Positions 1 through 9,270 of a DNA stretch of 64,000 bases are shown in pieces (positions within the stretch are counted from its first letter, which is position 1; each line of letters opens with the position of its first letter). Below the pieces are notes generated by a model, which searched no databases, was not told the origin of the DNA, and saw only the letters and a program-made list of their open reading frames with translations. Where the stretch lies: assembly GCA_947503895.1 (NCBI GenBank), contig CANNFT010000007.1, forward strand, positions 124,001 through 188,000. Direction: 5' to 3'. Made by a program: the position numbers and the translations under genes. The stretch is from an uncultured Saccharospirillaceae bacterium. Its GTDB lineage: Bacteria > Pseudomonadota > Gammaproteobacteria > Pseudomonadales > Oceanobacteraceae.

Positions 1-509
1 TTTTCTTTGTCTTTATTACGAAACTCTTTCTTTCTACGCGCATCTTTATCTGCAGCAGAAGCCGGAGCATCGGAAGATGGTGCATCTGTTCTTGGCGCTG
101 CAGGTTTGCGAGCGTCCGCAGAACGATTGTCTGTGCGCTTGCGATCACCAGCGTCTTTCTTAGGCGCAGGCTTACGCGGCGCTTTCTTATCGCCACCTTC
201 TTTATTTTCTTCTTCGCCTTTAACGTATGTACGCTTTTTACGCACTTCGATATTAACGGCTTTTTTACCACTGCCTGTATTAAGGGTCGTAGTCGTTTTA
301 CGCTTCAGTGTAATTTTTTTAGGCTCAGCGTCAGTCGCCGCTTCACCATGGCTTTTCTTTAGGAAGGCCAACAGTACTTGTTTTTGTTCATCATTTACTG
401 CTTGTTCGCCACTTGCATGAGGCAACCCGGCTTCCTTCATCTGCCCCAGTAGTCGCTCTACCGGCGACCCCACTGCTGCAGCTAACTGTTTTACCGTCAC
501 TTCTGACAT
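1..509 (-). CDS. infB: Translation initiation factor IF-2, N-terminal part (runs off the window)
   Basis: IF-2 is the GTPase that brings fMet-tRNA to the 30S subunit. Only the first ~169 residues are present. They begin [20 protein letters not shown], the conserved IF2_N helical domain, followed by the Lys/Arg/Glu/Ala-rich linker typical of the family; the G domain lies beyond position 1. It sits 28 bases downstream of nusA on the same strand, the classical rimP-nusA-infB order. Start ATG at 509-507. Identification is firm from the N-terminus plus context. Confidence 0.95.
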   Translation of the reverse strand, partial: MSEVTVKQLAAAVGSPVERLLGQMKEAGLPHASGEQAVNDEQKQVLLAFLKKSHGEAATDAEPKKITLKRKTTTTLNTGSGKKAVNIEVRKKRTYVKGEEENKEGGDKKAPRKPAPKKDAGDRKRTDNRSADARKPAAPRTDAPSSDAPASAADKDARRKKEFRNKDKE

Positions 510-537
510 TCGATTATCTCCTCCCGCCTACGGCTGC

Positions 538-2031
538 CTATTCTGTTTCTTCAAACCAGGGCTTACGCGCGGTCATAATGAGTTGGGCGGCCTTCTCTTC
601 ATCGATATCTTCAATACCAACAATGTCGTCTACGCCTTGCTCGGCCAGGTCTTCCATTGTGCAGATGCCACGACTTGCCAACACCAAGGCCAGGTGTTGG
701 TCCATACCTTCCATATTCAATAGATCATCGGCAGGTTTTGCATCTTCCAGCTTCTCTTCGCTGGCAATGGCCTGAGTCAGCAGAATGTCTTTGGCGCGAG
801 TTCTTAGTTCTTCGACAATATCTTCATCAAAGCCTTCGATTTCCAGCATCTCTTCCTGAGGGACATAAGCGACTTCTTCAAGGCTGGTGAAGCCTTCGTC
901 TACCAATACAGCAGCCACATCTTCATCAATGTTTAAGCTATCCATAAAGGTTTGAACAATTGAACCTTGTTCAGCCTCTTGTTTGGCACCGGCTTCATCT
1001 TCGGTCATCACGTTGATTGTCCAGCCTGTCAGTTCACTGGCTAGCTTAACGTTCTGACCGCCTCGACCAATTGCGATCGGCAATTGATCTTCTGAGACAG
1101 CAACATCCATCGTGTTGGACTCTTCATCCACAATGATAGAAGCCACTTCTGCTGGGGCTAAGGCGTTGATGACCAATTGCGCTGGGTTGTCGTCCCATAA
1201 CACAATATCAACACGCTCATTACCCAGTTCATTGGAAACCGCTTGAACACGCGCACCACGCATGCCCACACAAGCTCCTACTGGATCAATTCGCCCGTCA
1301 TTGGTTTTAACAGCAATTTTAGCGCGCGACCCTGTGTCACGAGCCGCTGCTTTAATTTCAATGACTTCCTCACCGATCTCAGGTACTTCGATGCGGAACA
1401 GTTCAATCAACATAGCGTTTGCAGCACGGCTCAGGATCAACTGTGGGCCGCGGTTTTCAGGATTAATATCCAATAACACACAACGCACACGATCACCGAT
1501 GCGGAAGACTTCACGCGCGATCACTTGATCACGTGGCAACAAGCCTTCGGCGTTTGCACCTAAGTCAACGATAATGTTATCGCGGGTGACTTTCTTCACG
1601 GTACCGTGAACCAATTCACCGACCCGATCAGCATACGCTTCTGTAATAATGGCGCGCTCAGCTTCACGTACTTTTTGTACGATGATTTGCTTAGCGGCTT
1701 GCGCTGCAATACGTCCGAAATCAGGGTTTTCAACCTGTTCTTCGTGCGTATCACCCTCTTTCAAAGCGGTATCAATTTCTGCCGCTTCTTGCATATTTAA
1801 TTCGGAGCCTAAAGCAGGAACAACATCGTTGCTCACGATTGTCCAATGGCGAAACGTCTCGTAATCACCTGTTCGACGATCAATGACAACACGAATCTCG
1901 GGCTCTTCATCTTCGTACCGTTTTTTAGCAGCTGCTGCCAAAGCCAATTCGATAGCCTCGAATATGACTTCTTTCTCCACGCCTTTCTCGTTAGAGACAG
2001 CTTCGGCAACCAGCAGTATTTCTTTGCTCAT
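538..2031 (-). CDS. nusA: Transcription termination/antitermination factor NusA
   Basis: NusA binds RNA polymerase and controls pausing, termination and antitermination. The 497 residues match the usual gammaproteobacterial length of ~495. Visible in order: the NusA N-domain (starts [20 protein letters not shown]), an S1 domain near residues 135-200 ([18 protein letters not shown]), KH domains ([35 protein letters not shown]), and two acidic C-terminal repeats (about 365-490) as in proteobacterial NusA. It lies between rimP (20 bases upstream) and infB, so one operon is inferred. Confidence 0.98.
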   Translation of the reverse strand: MSKEILLVAEAVSNEKGVEKEVIFEAIELALAAAAKKRYEDEEPEIRVVIDRRTGDYETFRHWTIVSNDVVPALGSELNMQEAAEIDTALKEGDTHEEQVENPDFGRIAAQAAKQIIVQKVREAERAIITEAYADRVGELVHGTVKKVTRDNIIVDLGANAEGLLPRDQVIAREVFRIGDRVRCVLLDINPENRGPQLILSRAANAMLIELFRIEVPEIGEEVIEIKAAARDTGSRAKIAVKTNDGRIDPVGACVGMRGARVQAVSNELGNERVDIVLWDDNPAQLVINALAPAEVASIIVDEESNTMDVAVSEDQLPIAIGRGGQNVKLASELTGWTINVMTEDEAGAKQEAEQGSIVQTFMDSLNIDEDVAAVLVDEGFTSLEEVAYVPQEEMLEIEGFDEDIVEELRTRAKDILLTQAIASEEKLEDAKPADDLLNMEGMDQHLALVLASRGICTMEDLAEQGVDDIVGIEDIDEEKAAQLIMTARKPWFEETE

Positions 2032-2051
2032 GACCTTGCCTCGCAGTAGTC

Positions 2052-2531
2052 CTAGTTATCCTTGTTGTCTTGATAGATTATGCTGGCTTTGTCGATGGCA
2101 TCGAAAGGCAACAAATATTCATGGTCATCAACGTGCACCACAACATCGTCGTCTTCAATGCCAACCAATTTGCCTCTGAATTTACGTCGGCCTTCGTAGG
2201 CATAACGCAAACGCACATCGACAAACTCACCAACATACCGTGTGTATTGTTCAATCGTGAACAGGGGACGATCCAAGCCCGGAGACGAAACCTCCAAGCT
2301 GTACTCTGAGCTGATGGGATCTTCTACATCCATGACTCCGCTGATTTGACGGCTCACTGCCGCGCAATCATCGACCGTGATGCCTTTTTCGCTGTCGATA
2401 AACACTCGCAATATGGAGTGTTTTCCGGAGGGGAGATACTCTAGCCCCCAGAATTCGAAGTCCAATGCTTCCACCACAGGTTGAAGCATTTCAATCAGCT
2501 GTTGTTCTTTACTCGCCACTCGCTTGTCCAC
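2052..2531 (-). CDS. rimP: Ribosome maturation factor RimP
   Basis: RimP assists 30S subunit assembly. The 159-residue frame carries the family pattern: the N-terminal domain ([18 protein letters not shown], then [22 protein letters not shown]), the [13 protein letters not shown] motif, and a C-terminal SH3-like domain. The start is probably GTG at 2531; a second GTG four codons in would give 155 residues, closer to the usual ~150. It is the first protein gene of the rimP-nusA-infB operon, preceded by a leader with several hairpins and by tRNA-fMet. Confidence 0.96.
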   Translation of the reverse strand: MDKRVASKEQQLIEMLQPVVEALDFEFWGLEYLPSGKHSILRVFIDSEKGITVDDCAAVSRQISGVMDVEDPISSEYSLEVSSPGLDRPLFTIEQYTRYVGEFVDVRLRYAYEGRRKFRGKLVGIEDDDVVVHVDDHEYLLPFDAIDKASIIYQDNKDN

Positions 2532-2689
2532 TTAAATAAAAATTGGGCTAAAAGATGACTCGGTTTCTACATCCAAGCCACCTGAGCCCAATCTTTAGCA
2601 CTGTTTATATGACGTTAAACCATCATAAAACGATTAAACTATTGCTAAATCGTGGCTAACTGAACATTTCTGTCACGCTAGCTACGAAA

Positions 2690-2748
2690 AAGCCCCAGCT
2701 GAAACCACTTTAGTCCAACAGCACCAAAGCAATTCCCGTTAGGGGCTT
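2690..2748 (-). terminator. Terminator/attenuator hairpin in the tRNA-fMet to rimP leader
   Basis: Read leftward, AAGCCCC (2748-2742) can pair with GGGGCTT (2696-2690) around a ~45-base loop, followed by a short U run. It lies ~160 bases before rimP and ~230 bases after the tRNA. Known metY-rimP-nusA leaders in enterobacteria contain terminators at this place, so partial read-through is a reasonable inference. The large loop makes it weaker than a textbook terminator. Confidence 0.5.
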
Positions 2749-2836
2749 CCATATTGTAAAGCTCAACTGCGCTCTACAAAGTCTGCTAGGGTTTGCTGAC
2801 TCATCAGTACACCCTTGCCATCTGAACTCAAATGGC

Positions 2837-2895
2837 AGAAGAATATTTAACAAAACATTCTTCTAAAATTCTACAAGAGCTGAGCCATCTGGCTC
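2837..2895 (-). other. Two hairpins in the tRNA 3' trailer
   Basis: An 8-base inverted repeat AGAAGAAT/ATTCTTCT (2837-2844 with 2857-2864) and a tight GAGCC-ATCT-GGCTC hairpin (2882-2895) lie between the tRNA and the attenuator. In leftward RNA the order is tRNA, GAGCC hairpin, AGAAGAAT hairpin, attenuator. They could stop exonucleases or mark processing ends of the tRNA precursor. That role is inference; the pairing is directly visible. Confidence 0.45.
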
Positions 2896-2974
2896 TCCCA
2901 TCTCGATATGAGACTGGGTATCAACGATATTCCACTCTTTACAACCACACTTTGCTAACGACCAGCGTTAAATA

Positions 2975-3051
<77 letters not shown>

Positions 3052-3066
3052 TCAAAGTGCCGATGT

Positions 3067-3095
3067 ATTATAGAGATCTGTTGATTGATCAGCAA
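3067..3095 (-). promoter_or_regulatory. Promoter of the tRNA-fMet (rimP-nusA-infB) operon
   Basis: Read leftward: -35 TTGCTG (3095-3090), 17-base spacer, perfect -10 TATAAT (3072-3067), with the tRNA 5' end 16 bases further on. Spacing and position are ideal for a sigma-70 promoter. Confidence 0.8.
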
Positions 3096-3099
3096 GTAA

Positions 3100-3540
3100 G
3101 CCCACGCCATGCTGCGTGAATCGAACCGTTTCGCTCACGTTCTGATTCAATAGTAAGGTATCAAAAATGCTATTTATGACGAACTTACCCAGAAAAACCT
3201 GAGCCAAACAAAAAGCGAGACCTGTCCCGCTCAAATGTGATACCCGCCGAATGTATATAGCTGGGTCATCGGATCTGCTGTGGATACGGATCTAAAATCG
3301 CGTTTGGGACGTTGCCCCATCATCCACATAAGAAGGCTTTACCTTGCTTGTTCCATCAATCGCTGGTCAGAACCTTACTCAGGGTGCGCATTAAAACAGA
3401 TTTTAAGTCTGGATGGAATCAATAACTTGGGCGTGAATTAACCACATTCCAATGTATTACTAGATTTCATATCCGGTGCGCTTTTTATAACTAAGTCGCA
3501 ACACGGTTCGCTCTAACGCCTAGTCACATCTTGATGCCCA
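3100..3540. other. Gene-free stretch between the tRNA promoter and the cyclase
   Basis: About 440 bases with no credible gene. Short open frames here lack ribosome sites and protein-like composition. I looked for the secG/tRNA-Leu pair often found upstream of rimP and did not find it. Confidence 0.5.
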
Positions 3541-5757
3541 TCACTTTGAGGTATGCCGGAACGTACCATCCCAGTCTTCTGGTAATGTTTCATGCTGGAG
3601 TGATTCAATACGCTCAATGTAAACCTCATACAATTTCAGTCCGCCTGCACTAAAAAGTGCCTTGAAAGCCATCTGAGCAGCTTCCCACTGCCTTTGCAGA
3701 TATAACTGATAGGCATGCTCATACTGCTTGATTTCATCTAAGATGGCGCTAGAGACTTGGCCTTCTAGCCCAAGCGGCTCATAAACCCGAATGGCTTCTT
3801 CTTTTCCTTTTACCTGAATTTTGTCTACAAATCGGCAAACAATGCCCGTGATATGATCAAAGGTATCTTCTCCGATCAGAATTTTGGCACCATAAAACTT
3901 GGTGATGCTCTCTAGCCTAGAACCCAAATTGACTGCATCACCGAGCACGGTATAAGCACGACGATAGGACGAGCCCATATCACCGACATTCATAAAACCC
4001 GTGTTCACACCGACACCAATGTTAATTTCAGGTAGCCCTTTCTCTTTAAATTCCGCCTTCAGCGCCTCAGTCACCTCTTGCATTTTCAGGGCGGCCTCAA
4101 CTGCGTTTTTTCGGTGATCAGGATCATCTACTGGAGCGCCCCAAAAAGCCATTACCATATCCCCTACATACTTATCTATGGTGCCGTGGTAATCGAATAT
4201 CTCTTTCGTAATCGGCGTGAAATAGGTGTTAAGCATGAGTTTTAATTCTTGCGCATTCAGTGATTCTGATATGTTCGTGAAACTGCGAATGTCGGAAAAG
4301 AGTACGGTTAATTCTTTGCTTTCTCCACTAAAGGTATAAGCGTCAGGATCATTCATCATCTTATCGATGTGCGCGGGTGGCACGTACTGGTCAAACATGC
4401 CTTTGAGCACTTTACGCGTAGCATTTTCCTTTAAGAAACCTTCAGCAACAAACAACATAGTCAGTGATATGGTGAGCAAGAGCGCCGCAGCGAATGACAA
4501 ATCAATACCGATCACCCAGACGCCGAAGTTGGCCACCGCTACCATCATCAAAATAATCACACCACTGCCGAGCATCCACACCGGCCCTAACCGCGGCAAC
4601 ACTAAAATTGCAAAAAGGGCGATCACTAAGAGCTGCAACCAGATCGCACCGGCCTCCCAATCCGGCTTGGCTGGAAATCCACCACTTAATAAGGCATCTA
4701 ATATATTGGCATGCACTTCGACACCCGGGTATTGCGGTCCCATGGGCGTGCTTCGCAGGTCCGCAAGACCAATAGCCGACGTGCCAATAAAGACGACCGC
4801 ACTTTCTAGCGCACCCTCCTGCAGATTGCCTTGCAGTACATCTGACGCTGAAATATAGGGGTATGTAAAAGCTTTTCCTTGATAGGGAACCGTTACAAAA
4901 CCGCGTGCATCTGTGGGGGCAGGAAAGTCACTGACCTTCACATTTAACAGGGTGAGTATCTCTCCTATCTCGGCAACCTGCGCTTCAATTTCTTCTAGAA
5001 ACAAATACCGCATTGCGGCACCCAGCGCTAAAGAGGGGTACAGAAATTCTCCTTTTCGAATCACAAGTGGTGCACGCCGGACTGTGCCATCGAAATCAGG
5101 AAACATCGTCACAAACCCGCCTCCTTGCGCAGCGTTCTGCAAAACCGGCAAATTCGCGGTGTAACCCGGACGCTGTGTGACGACCAGTTTATCTTTCCAA
5201 GCATTCGGTAAACTGTAGACGGGGGGCGGTAATGTACCGTTCTGATATTGCTCATCATCCTGAAAGAAGAAACCCAGCACAACATCTTGCTTTGACATGG
5301 CTTGGGCTAAATCAAGATCAGCATCAACGGTTTGACGCAATTGATTCCAAACGCTTTCCGGAATGGGTTCTCGAATGGTTTTGGGCGCATGCTGCGTAAG
5401 GAAGTCCACAGGGTTCATTTCAGCTTCGCTAAACACCACGTCAAACGCAATCACAATCGCACCAGCCTCCCCCAATTTATTCACCAGCTCAGCAATGGTG
5501 TGTCGACTCCACGGCCAACGCCCATGTTTAACGATGGCTTTTTCGTCAATATCTACAATGGCAATTTTGTGATCACTGCTTTCGCGCTGAGTTAATGGCA
5601 ACATCAATTGATATCGCAGGTCATACAAAAGGTATTCGACGCGTGTTAATAATGCGCCACTTTGACCGATGGATAAATTCAACCACATAAATAACACCGT
5701 CAACGCAATGGCAACGGTCTTTGCTCCGTGTGCTGAAATCAGTTTCGAGATTTGCAT
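3541..5757 (-). CDS. CHASE2-domain membrane adenylate cyclase (class III)
   Basis: Predicted to make cAMP in response to an extracytoplasmic signal. From the N-terminus: one membrane helix, a large periplasmic CHASE2 domain (roughly residues 25-345, with IAIVDIDEKAI and RWPWSRHTIAEL), three further helices (about 360-440), and a class III catalytic domain (about 470-650). Metal-binding aspartates are seen in LFSDIRSF and YVGDMVMAFWGAP, and the base-specifying Lys/Thr pair in IDKYVGD and YTVLGDAVN fits ATP rather than GTP. I chose ATG at 5757; a TTG at 5823 would add 22 residues. The next upstream gene is on the same strand, ~130 bases away. A cNMP-binding protein at 48512-49300 is a possible effector, which is inference. 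Confidence 0.9.
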   Translation of the reverse strand: MQISKLISAHGAKTVAIALTVLFMWLNLSIGQSGALLTRVEYLLYDLRYQLMLPLTQRESSDHKIAIVDIDEKAIVKHGRWPWSRHTIAELVNKLGEAGAIVIAFDVVFSEAEMNPVDFLTQHAPKTIREPIPESVWNQLRQTVDADLDLAQAMSKQDVVLGFFFQDDEQYQNGTLPPPVYSLPNAWKDKLVVTQRPGYTANLPVLQNAAQGGGFVTMFPDFDGTVRRAPLVIRKGEFLYPSLALGAAMRYLFLEEIEAQVAEIGEILTLLNVKVSDFPAPTDARGFVTVPYQGKAFTYPYISASDVLQGNLQEGALESAVVFIGTSAIGLADLRSTPMGPQYPGVEVHANILDALLSGGFPAKPDWEAGAIWLQLLVIALFAILVLPRLGPVWMLGSGVIILMMVAVANFGVWVIGIDLSFAAALLLTISLTMLFVAEGFLKENATRKVLKGMFDQYVPPAHIDKMMNDPDAYTFSGESKELTVLFSDIRSFTNISESLNAQELKLMLNTYFTPITKEIFDYHGTIDKYVGDMVMAFWGAPVDDPDHRKNAVEAALKMQEVTEALKAEFKEKGLPEINIGVGVNTGFMNVGDMGSSYRRAYTVLGDAVNLGSRLESITKFYGAKILIGEDTFDHITGIVCRFVDKIQVKGKEEAIRVYEPLGLEGQVSSAILDEIKQYEHAYQLYLQRQWEAAQMAFKALFSAGGLKLYEVYIERIESLQHETLPEDWDGTFRHTSK

Positions 5758-5825
5758 GAATTGAGTGTAGGCAAGAGAGGAAGGGATTGTGAAAATCTGA
5801 CGGGCCAGTTGAAGGCTGGTCAATC

Positions 5826-5848
5826 CGGCACGCAGACAAGGCGTGCCG
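5826..5848 (-). other. GC-rich hairpin upstream of the cyclase
   Basis: CGGCACGC-AGACAAG-GCGTGCCG is a perfect 8-bp stem with a 7-base loop between gene 5889-6263 and the cyclase. There is no U run in either direction, so it is not a standard terminator. It would lie in the cyclase leader, possibly as a translation or RNA-stability element. Confidence 0.4.
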
Positions 5849-5888
5849 ATTAGGGCATTAGACTCGCGTCAAATTAGACGGCATTGAG

Positions 5889-6263
5889 CTACGCAATAAC
5901 TTGACCTCGATACACGCGTTCGGTTTTTTGAGTCCGTTCTTCAGGCGGTACTTCTATTAAGATTTTCTGACCACGATATACACCATTACTGCCACTCTTA
6001 TGGGCCTTAGGGGCATCAGCTGGGTGCGCCTGATACGATCCCGAACCTGCTACTGGTGCGAGCATATGTTCCATACCGAGTCCCTTCATGAGCTGTCCAT
6101 ACAATAATTGCGTACGTTCATCCTTACTTTTTCCGCACCACTCCTGAAATTTATCCAGTAAATCCATTTGGCTTAACCGCAGATCAACACCAAACTCGGC
6201 ACGGATTCTTTTGCGAACTTGCTGCATGAGGTTAATCATGTCTTTCGTTAAGTTAGGAATCAT
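5889..6263 (-). CDS. Uncharacterised 124-residue protein
   Basis: Not recognised. A soluble, mostly helical N-terminus (residues 1-65) is rich in charged residues, followed by a low-complexity Ala/Gly/Pro/His linker and a C-terminal segment in which the motif VYRGQ occurs twice (GVYRGQKILIEV and RVYRGQVIA). No Cys pairs, signal peptide or membrane helix. ATG at 6263 is preceded by AGG with a 6-base gap. It lies directly upstream of the cyclase, possibly co-transcribed. The duplicated VYRGQ suggests a small beta-rich repeat. Confidence 0.7.
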   Translation of the reverse strand: MIPNLTKDMINLMQQVRKRIRAEFGVDLRLSQMDLLDKFQEWCGKSKDERTQLLYGQLMKGLGMEHMLAPVAGSGSYQAHPADAPKAHKSGSNGVYRGQKILIEVPPEERTQKTERVYRGQVIA

Positions 6264-6422
6264 GGGTTACCTGCACTCATCGTGATCACGTTTAATCAAT
6301 CACTACTCAGCAAAACATGTTCCATAATTTAAAGCGTTTGAATGTATAACCAATAAAAATAGAATCACCCCACTGACTGGACAGGTCTAGCGAATTATTC
6401 GAATAGAATGCATGAGAACACG

Positions 6423-7106
6423 TTATGCAAATTGCTTTTCGAGTCGATACCTCAATTGCCTAGGTGTCATACCGAGCACTTTTGCTGCCATTGTTTTATT
6501 ACCATTGCACTGTTGCAGCGCAGATTGAATGCGGTTGACTTCGTCTGCTTCTACTCGTTGATAGGGACGCGCATACAAGGTAATGAAATTCGGCAATAGA
6601 CTACTGCTGATGCACTGCGCAATGATGGCATTTATCATCTTTATCCAAGCGATGGATATTCGCTCCAAACTATTCGGTTCAATTGCCAGCATCACGACAC
6701 CAATGCACGTATTATTAATACGCATGGGCAACATTAAGTGTGTAGCTCGACCTAAAGCGGGTTCACGCTGACGATCACAGTGAGCAGGAAGAGGATTCAG
6801 CCCATGCTCTTCTGAGTAATAACAAGTGGTCTGACGATTGAAGCAGCTGTAAACAGATTGATCGATGGCAGCGAAGGTTTCTAAGCTTAAGTCACCACGA
6901 TAGTGCTGCATTTCGAGTTGCATCTGTTGGTCTTTTTTTACTGCTTGATAAATTTGAGCGGATTGTATGCTCACCTCACAAACCAATAACTCTAACAATA
7001 CTTTAATCGTACCTTTGTTAAACGAACGCTGCTCCAATGCGTCTGTTAACCATTCCATGGCCTCGTCTGATGGTCCTCCATCAGGAGAAGGCTGAAACGA
7101 CATCAT
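6423..7106 (-). CDS. GAF-like plus Fis-type HTH regulator (NifA-like ends without AAA+)
   Basis: A 227-residue regulator. Residues ~20-165 look like a GAF-type sensory fold (ending ATHLMLPMRINNTCIGVVMLA). The last ~40 residues are a Fis-family helix-turn-helix, SALQQCNGNKTMAAKVLGMTPRQLRYRLEK, whose LGMTPRQLRYRL is close to the NifA DNA-binding domain. The ~240-residue AAA+ domain that contacts sigma-54 is absent, so this protein cannot by itself open a sigma-54 promoter in the known way. The start is chosen at 7106 (ATG-ATG) because AAGGGA lies 7 bases upstream; an in-frame ATG at 7148 has no such site. It diverges from a candidate sigma-54 RNA unit at 7496-7733. Confidence 0.75.
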   Translation of the reverse strand: MMSFQPSPDGGPSDEAMEWLTDALEQRSFNKGTIKVLLELLVCEVSIQSAQIYQAVKKDQQMQLEMQHYRGDLSLETFAAIDQSVYSCFNRQTTCYYSEEHGLNPLPAHCDRQREPALGRATHLMLPMRINNTCIGVVMLAIEPNSLERISIAWIKMINAIIAQCISSSLLPNFITLYARPYQRVEADEVNRIQSALQQCNGNKTMAAKVLGMTPRQLRYRLEKQFA

Positions 7107-7495
7107 AATTTTTCCCTTCTGATTAATCCGATACACGACGCACTTCATTCACCGGCATGAACCACTCCGCTGCTGATAGAAGTGCCTGTTAGATTAAGGG
7201 GTAATGATGACAATTACATAACAAATCAATGATGCCGTCAGATAAGTGTACGAGAGATTATTTAGTCGGGATTCAGACGAGATTCAAAATGGCACCAATA
7301 TGTACATTTACAGATAACGTTGCACCATTTTCAATCATAGTCATTCACAACAAAACTGATTTACCAATGAGTCATTATACTGTTCGCTGCCATTTCCATT
7401 CGATTTGTCATATTTTGAATCACTCTAATCAAGATTGATTGTTTTCTGGGCAACGAAATATCATTTATGTCATTTTGGCGAAGGATTTCTAAAAC

Positions 7496-7511
7496 TGGCA
7501 AGGTTTCTGCA
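7496..7511 (+). promoter_or_regulatory. Candidate sigma-54 (-24/-12) promoter
   Basis: TGGCAAGGTTTCTGCA keeps the diagnostic GG (7497-7498) and GC (7509-7510) at exactly the 12-base offset of the consensus TGGCACG-N4-TTGCA, with two mismatches (A for C, C for T). The predicted start is about 7522. Upstream, an imperfect palindrome centred on AATCAAGATT lies within 7418-7440, about 80-100 bases before the start, where an enhancer-binding protein would be expected. A further inverted repeat GTAAT/ATTAC is at 7201-7217. The spacing is seen directly; function is inference. Confidence 0.55.
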
Positions 7512-7521
7512 AAGTTTCTGT

Positions 7522-7733
7522 TAGCGAGTCCAGAAACTTAAAGTGTACGCACTGCGAAGAAGCGATACCGTCTGGTATTGCCTCTACTTTCACGTAGTTG
7601 GTATTAACGATGGTTTTTGATTTTTAACTTGCAAGGCATAGGCCTTTCTATTGAAAGGGGAGACTTATTCTGGGGCCATTGACTCGTTAGAGTTGATATT
7701 GAATGGGAATCCAATGGCCTATGCCTTTTTTTT
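7522..7733 (+). ncRNA. Candidate structured small RNA with intrinsic terminator
   Basis: No credible protein frame exists here and both flanking genes point left, so a rightward unit needs its own product. Structure by eye: hairpin GCGATACC-gtct-GGTATTGC (7562-7581); a three-way junction closed by AAGGCATAGG (7633-7642) with CCTATGCCTT (7718-7727), enclosing CCTTTC-TATT-GAAAGG (7643-7658) and CCATTG/CAATGG (7676-7681 with 7712-7717); then an eight-base T run from 7726. A purine-rich GGGGAGA sits in the junction. Expected size is ~210 nt if it starts at the -24/-12 site. It does not resemble Qrr, GlmY/GlmZ or CrcZ, which are also sigma-54 dependent. Confidence 0.6.
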
Positions 7734-7871
7734 ATCTGTTAGTCGTTTGCCATAAACGGTGAATCATTCGTTATTAATTTCCCATGACGCATGGCTTAAC
7801 AATCCGCTCATCAAATTGAAAAGCACTCTGTGCAGCGGTTGACAAATTCCACCACCTCTCTCAGCGCAACT

Positions 7872-8528
7872 TTATTTAGGCAACAGCGTTCCAGATTGAT
7901 CAAATGTCCTGATGCGATTCAGCATCCGCTCTAACGGTGCTGTCATAACACCCGCTTGTTTCGTAAAGACTTCTAATTCTGTGACAAATAAACCATCACT
8001 CCATTCTTCACGCGGGCGCGAGTTAACAAACTTAGCGTATTGACGATGCCCTAATACCTCAAGCGCGAGCTTATTCAATGATTCCATTAAAAACCGGTGA
8101 ACGACTTCATTCACTCTGGTTTGCACAGAGTTTTTGATGGATTGATCGAACCCAAGTACATTCAAGTGATCAAGCATCTCATCTCGCCATTGAATTTTTT
8201 GCTGGATAGTTTGTTCCGTTTCAGAAGCGGAGGGTTGTGAGATCGTCGTAAGCGTCGCTTCAATTTGCACAGACGTAAGACGACGATACAGCGCTAGCTG
8301 CTGCGCAATACCGGCTTCATAGTGGGCGATTTTTTCGAGAAATCGGTCGTCTTCCGCTTTGTGTAAGAGATAGATCTTATCAAGCGAAATAACGGCGAAA
8401 TCAAACGTAATCAGTAAGGCGGTCAATGAAAAGAATACAACATTGCGCATACGTTTCTTGAAGAGCAATGTTGTAAAAAGAGCGATTAGCCCTGCATTAA
8501 TGAGAAGTAGATAAAGTGTCAGGCTCAT
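7872..8528 (-). CDS. Uncharacterised membrane protein with two N-terminal helices
   Basis: 218 residues. Two hydrophobic segments (about 4-22 and 30-50) separated by KKRMR form a hairpin anchor. The rest is charged and helical (ERMLNRIRTF near the end), likely facing one side of the membrane. No family recognised. Its start overlaps the end of the hydrolase gene by 32 bases, so translation is probably coupled. It is the last gene of the leftward DUF4404-CBS-hydrolase unit. Confidence 0.75.
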   Translation of the reverse strand: MSLTLYLLLINAGLIALFTTLLFKKRMRNVVFFSLTALLITFDFAVISLDKIYLLHKAEDDRFLEKIAHYEAGIAQQLALYRRLTSVQIEATLTTISQPSASETEQTIQQKIQWRDEMLDHLNVLGFDQSIKNSVQTRVNEVVHRFLMESLNKLALEVLGHRQYAKFVNSRPREEWSDGLFVTELEVFTKQAGVMTAPLERMLNRIRTFDQSGTLLPK

Positions 8529-9270
8529 GTTGTTTTACAAACTCAGTCAGCACAGCATTAAATGATTGGGTTGCCTCCCAAGGTAGCAAATGACCCGCAC
8601 CTTTTACAACGTGAAGACTTGAATTCGCCAACTGTGCCTCTAAAAACTGACTGTATTTTTCAGGCGTCAATAAGTCGGAGTCGCCGACCGTTACCAGGCA
8701 AGGGGTGGAAATTTCACCTAATCGTTCCATCACATCAAAGCTATTGCAAGCTAGAAAATCACGGATACTGACTTCCGAGTTCACCATTTGCTGGCCTAGT
8801 AGCAATAAGTCCATCATTGAAATATTCTTGCTGGCCTTCGCAAATTGATCAATTAAGCCACCGCCTTTTTCGCGCAGCATATCCACAACAGCAGGCGCGA
8901 CTTTCAATCGAGCCCCTGTACTGACCAGCACGGCAGATTCAATATTATCGTGACCCGCTAGCAAGGTTTGTAAAACAACGGCCCCGCCCATGCTGTGCCC
9001 AACCAATACCACTGATGAAAGCTCTTTTATACAGTAGCCAACCTCTTGTGCATACTGGGCAATACCCAACTGTTCTGTGAGAGCGCCTTCTCTACCGGGT
9101 AGGTTCAGGAAGATTAAATTAAAATGTCCAGCCAATGTGGATTGTTGCTGCCAAAAACCGCCATGGAACCCTGCACCGTGTAAAAAAACTAATGTGGTTT
9201 GATGCGGTTTTAGAGGCCACGATGACGCCAACGCGGTTAAATTCCCCAATGCAATTCTATGCAAGATCAT
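8497..9270 (-). CDS. Alpha/beta-hydrolase fold protein
   Basis: An esterase/lipase-like hydrolase of 257 residues from ATG 9270. Visible: oxyanion loop VFLHGAGFHGGFW, nucleophile elbow VGHSMGGAV (catalytic Ser), a later Asp in TVGDSDLLTP and catalytic His in GAGHLLPWE, the usual Ser-Asp-His order. The longer frame to 9360 would run 104 bases into the CBS gene; ATG 9270 overlaps it by 14 bases and begins at the expected first strand (MILHRIALGNLTAL). The substrate cannot be told from sequence. Confidence 0.9.
   Translation of the reverse strand: MILHRIALGNLTALASSWPLKPHQTTLVFLHGAGFHGGFWQQQSTLAGHFNLIFLNLPGREGALTEQLGIAQYAQEVGYCIKELSSVVLVGHSMGGAVVLQTLLAGHDNIESAVLVSTGARLKVAPAVVDMLREKGGGLIDQFAKASKNISMMDLLLLGQQMVNSEVSIRDFLACNSFDVMERLGEISTPCLVTVGDSDLLTPEKYSQFLEAQLANSSLHVVKGAGHLLPWEATQSFNAVLTEFVKQHEPDTLSTSH

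Noticed and set aside
3052..3234. Open frame running into the tRNA promoter
   Set aside because: It overlaps the promoter of tRNA-fMet and has no start signal.
3100..3540. Possible secG/tRNA-Leu upstream of rimP, as in related genomes
   Set aside because: No cloverleaf or SecG-like frame found. A GGTTCGATTC stretch near 3120-3140 resembles a T arm, but nothing around it folds.
7201..7496. Canonical NifA upstream sites (TGT-N10-ACA)
   Set aside because: I looked for the motif and found none, so direct NifA control of the RNA is not supported; only non-canonical palindromes are present.
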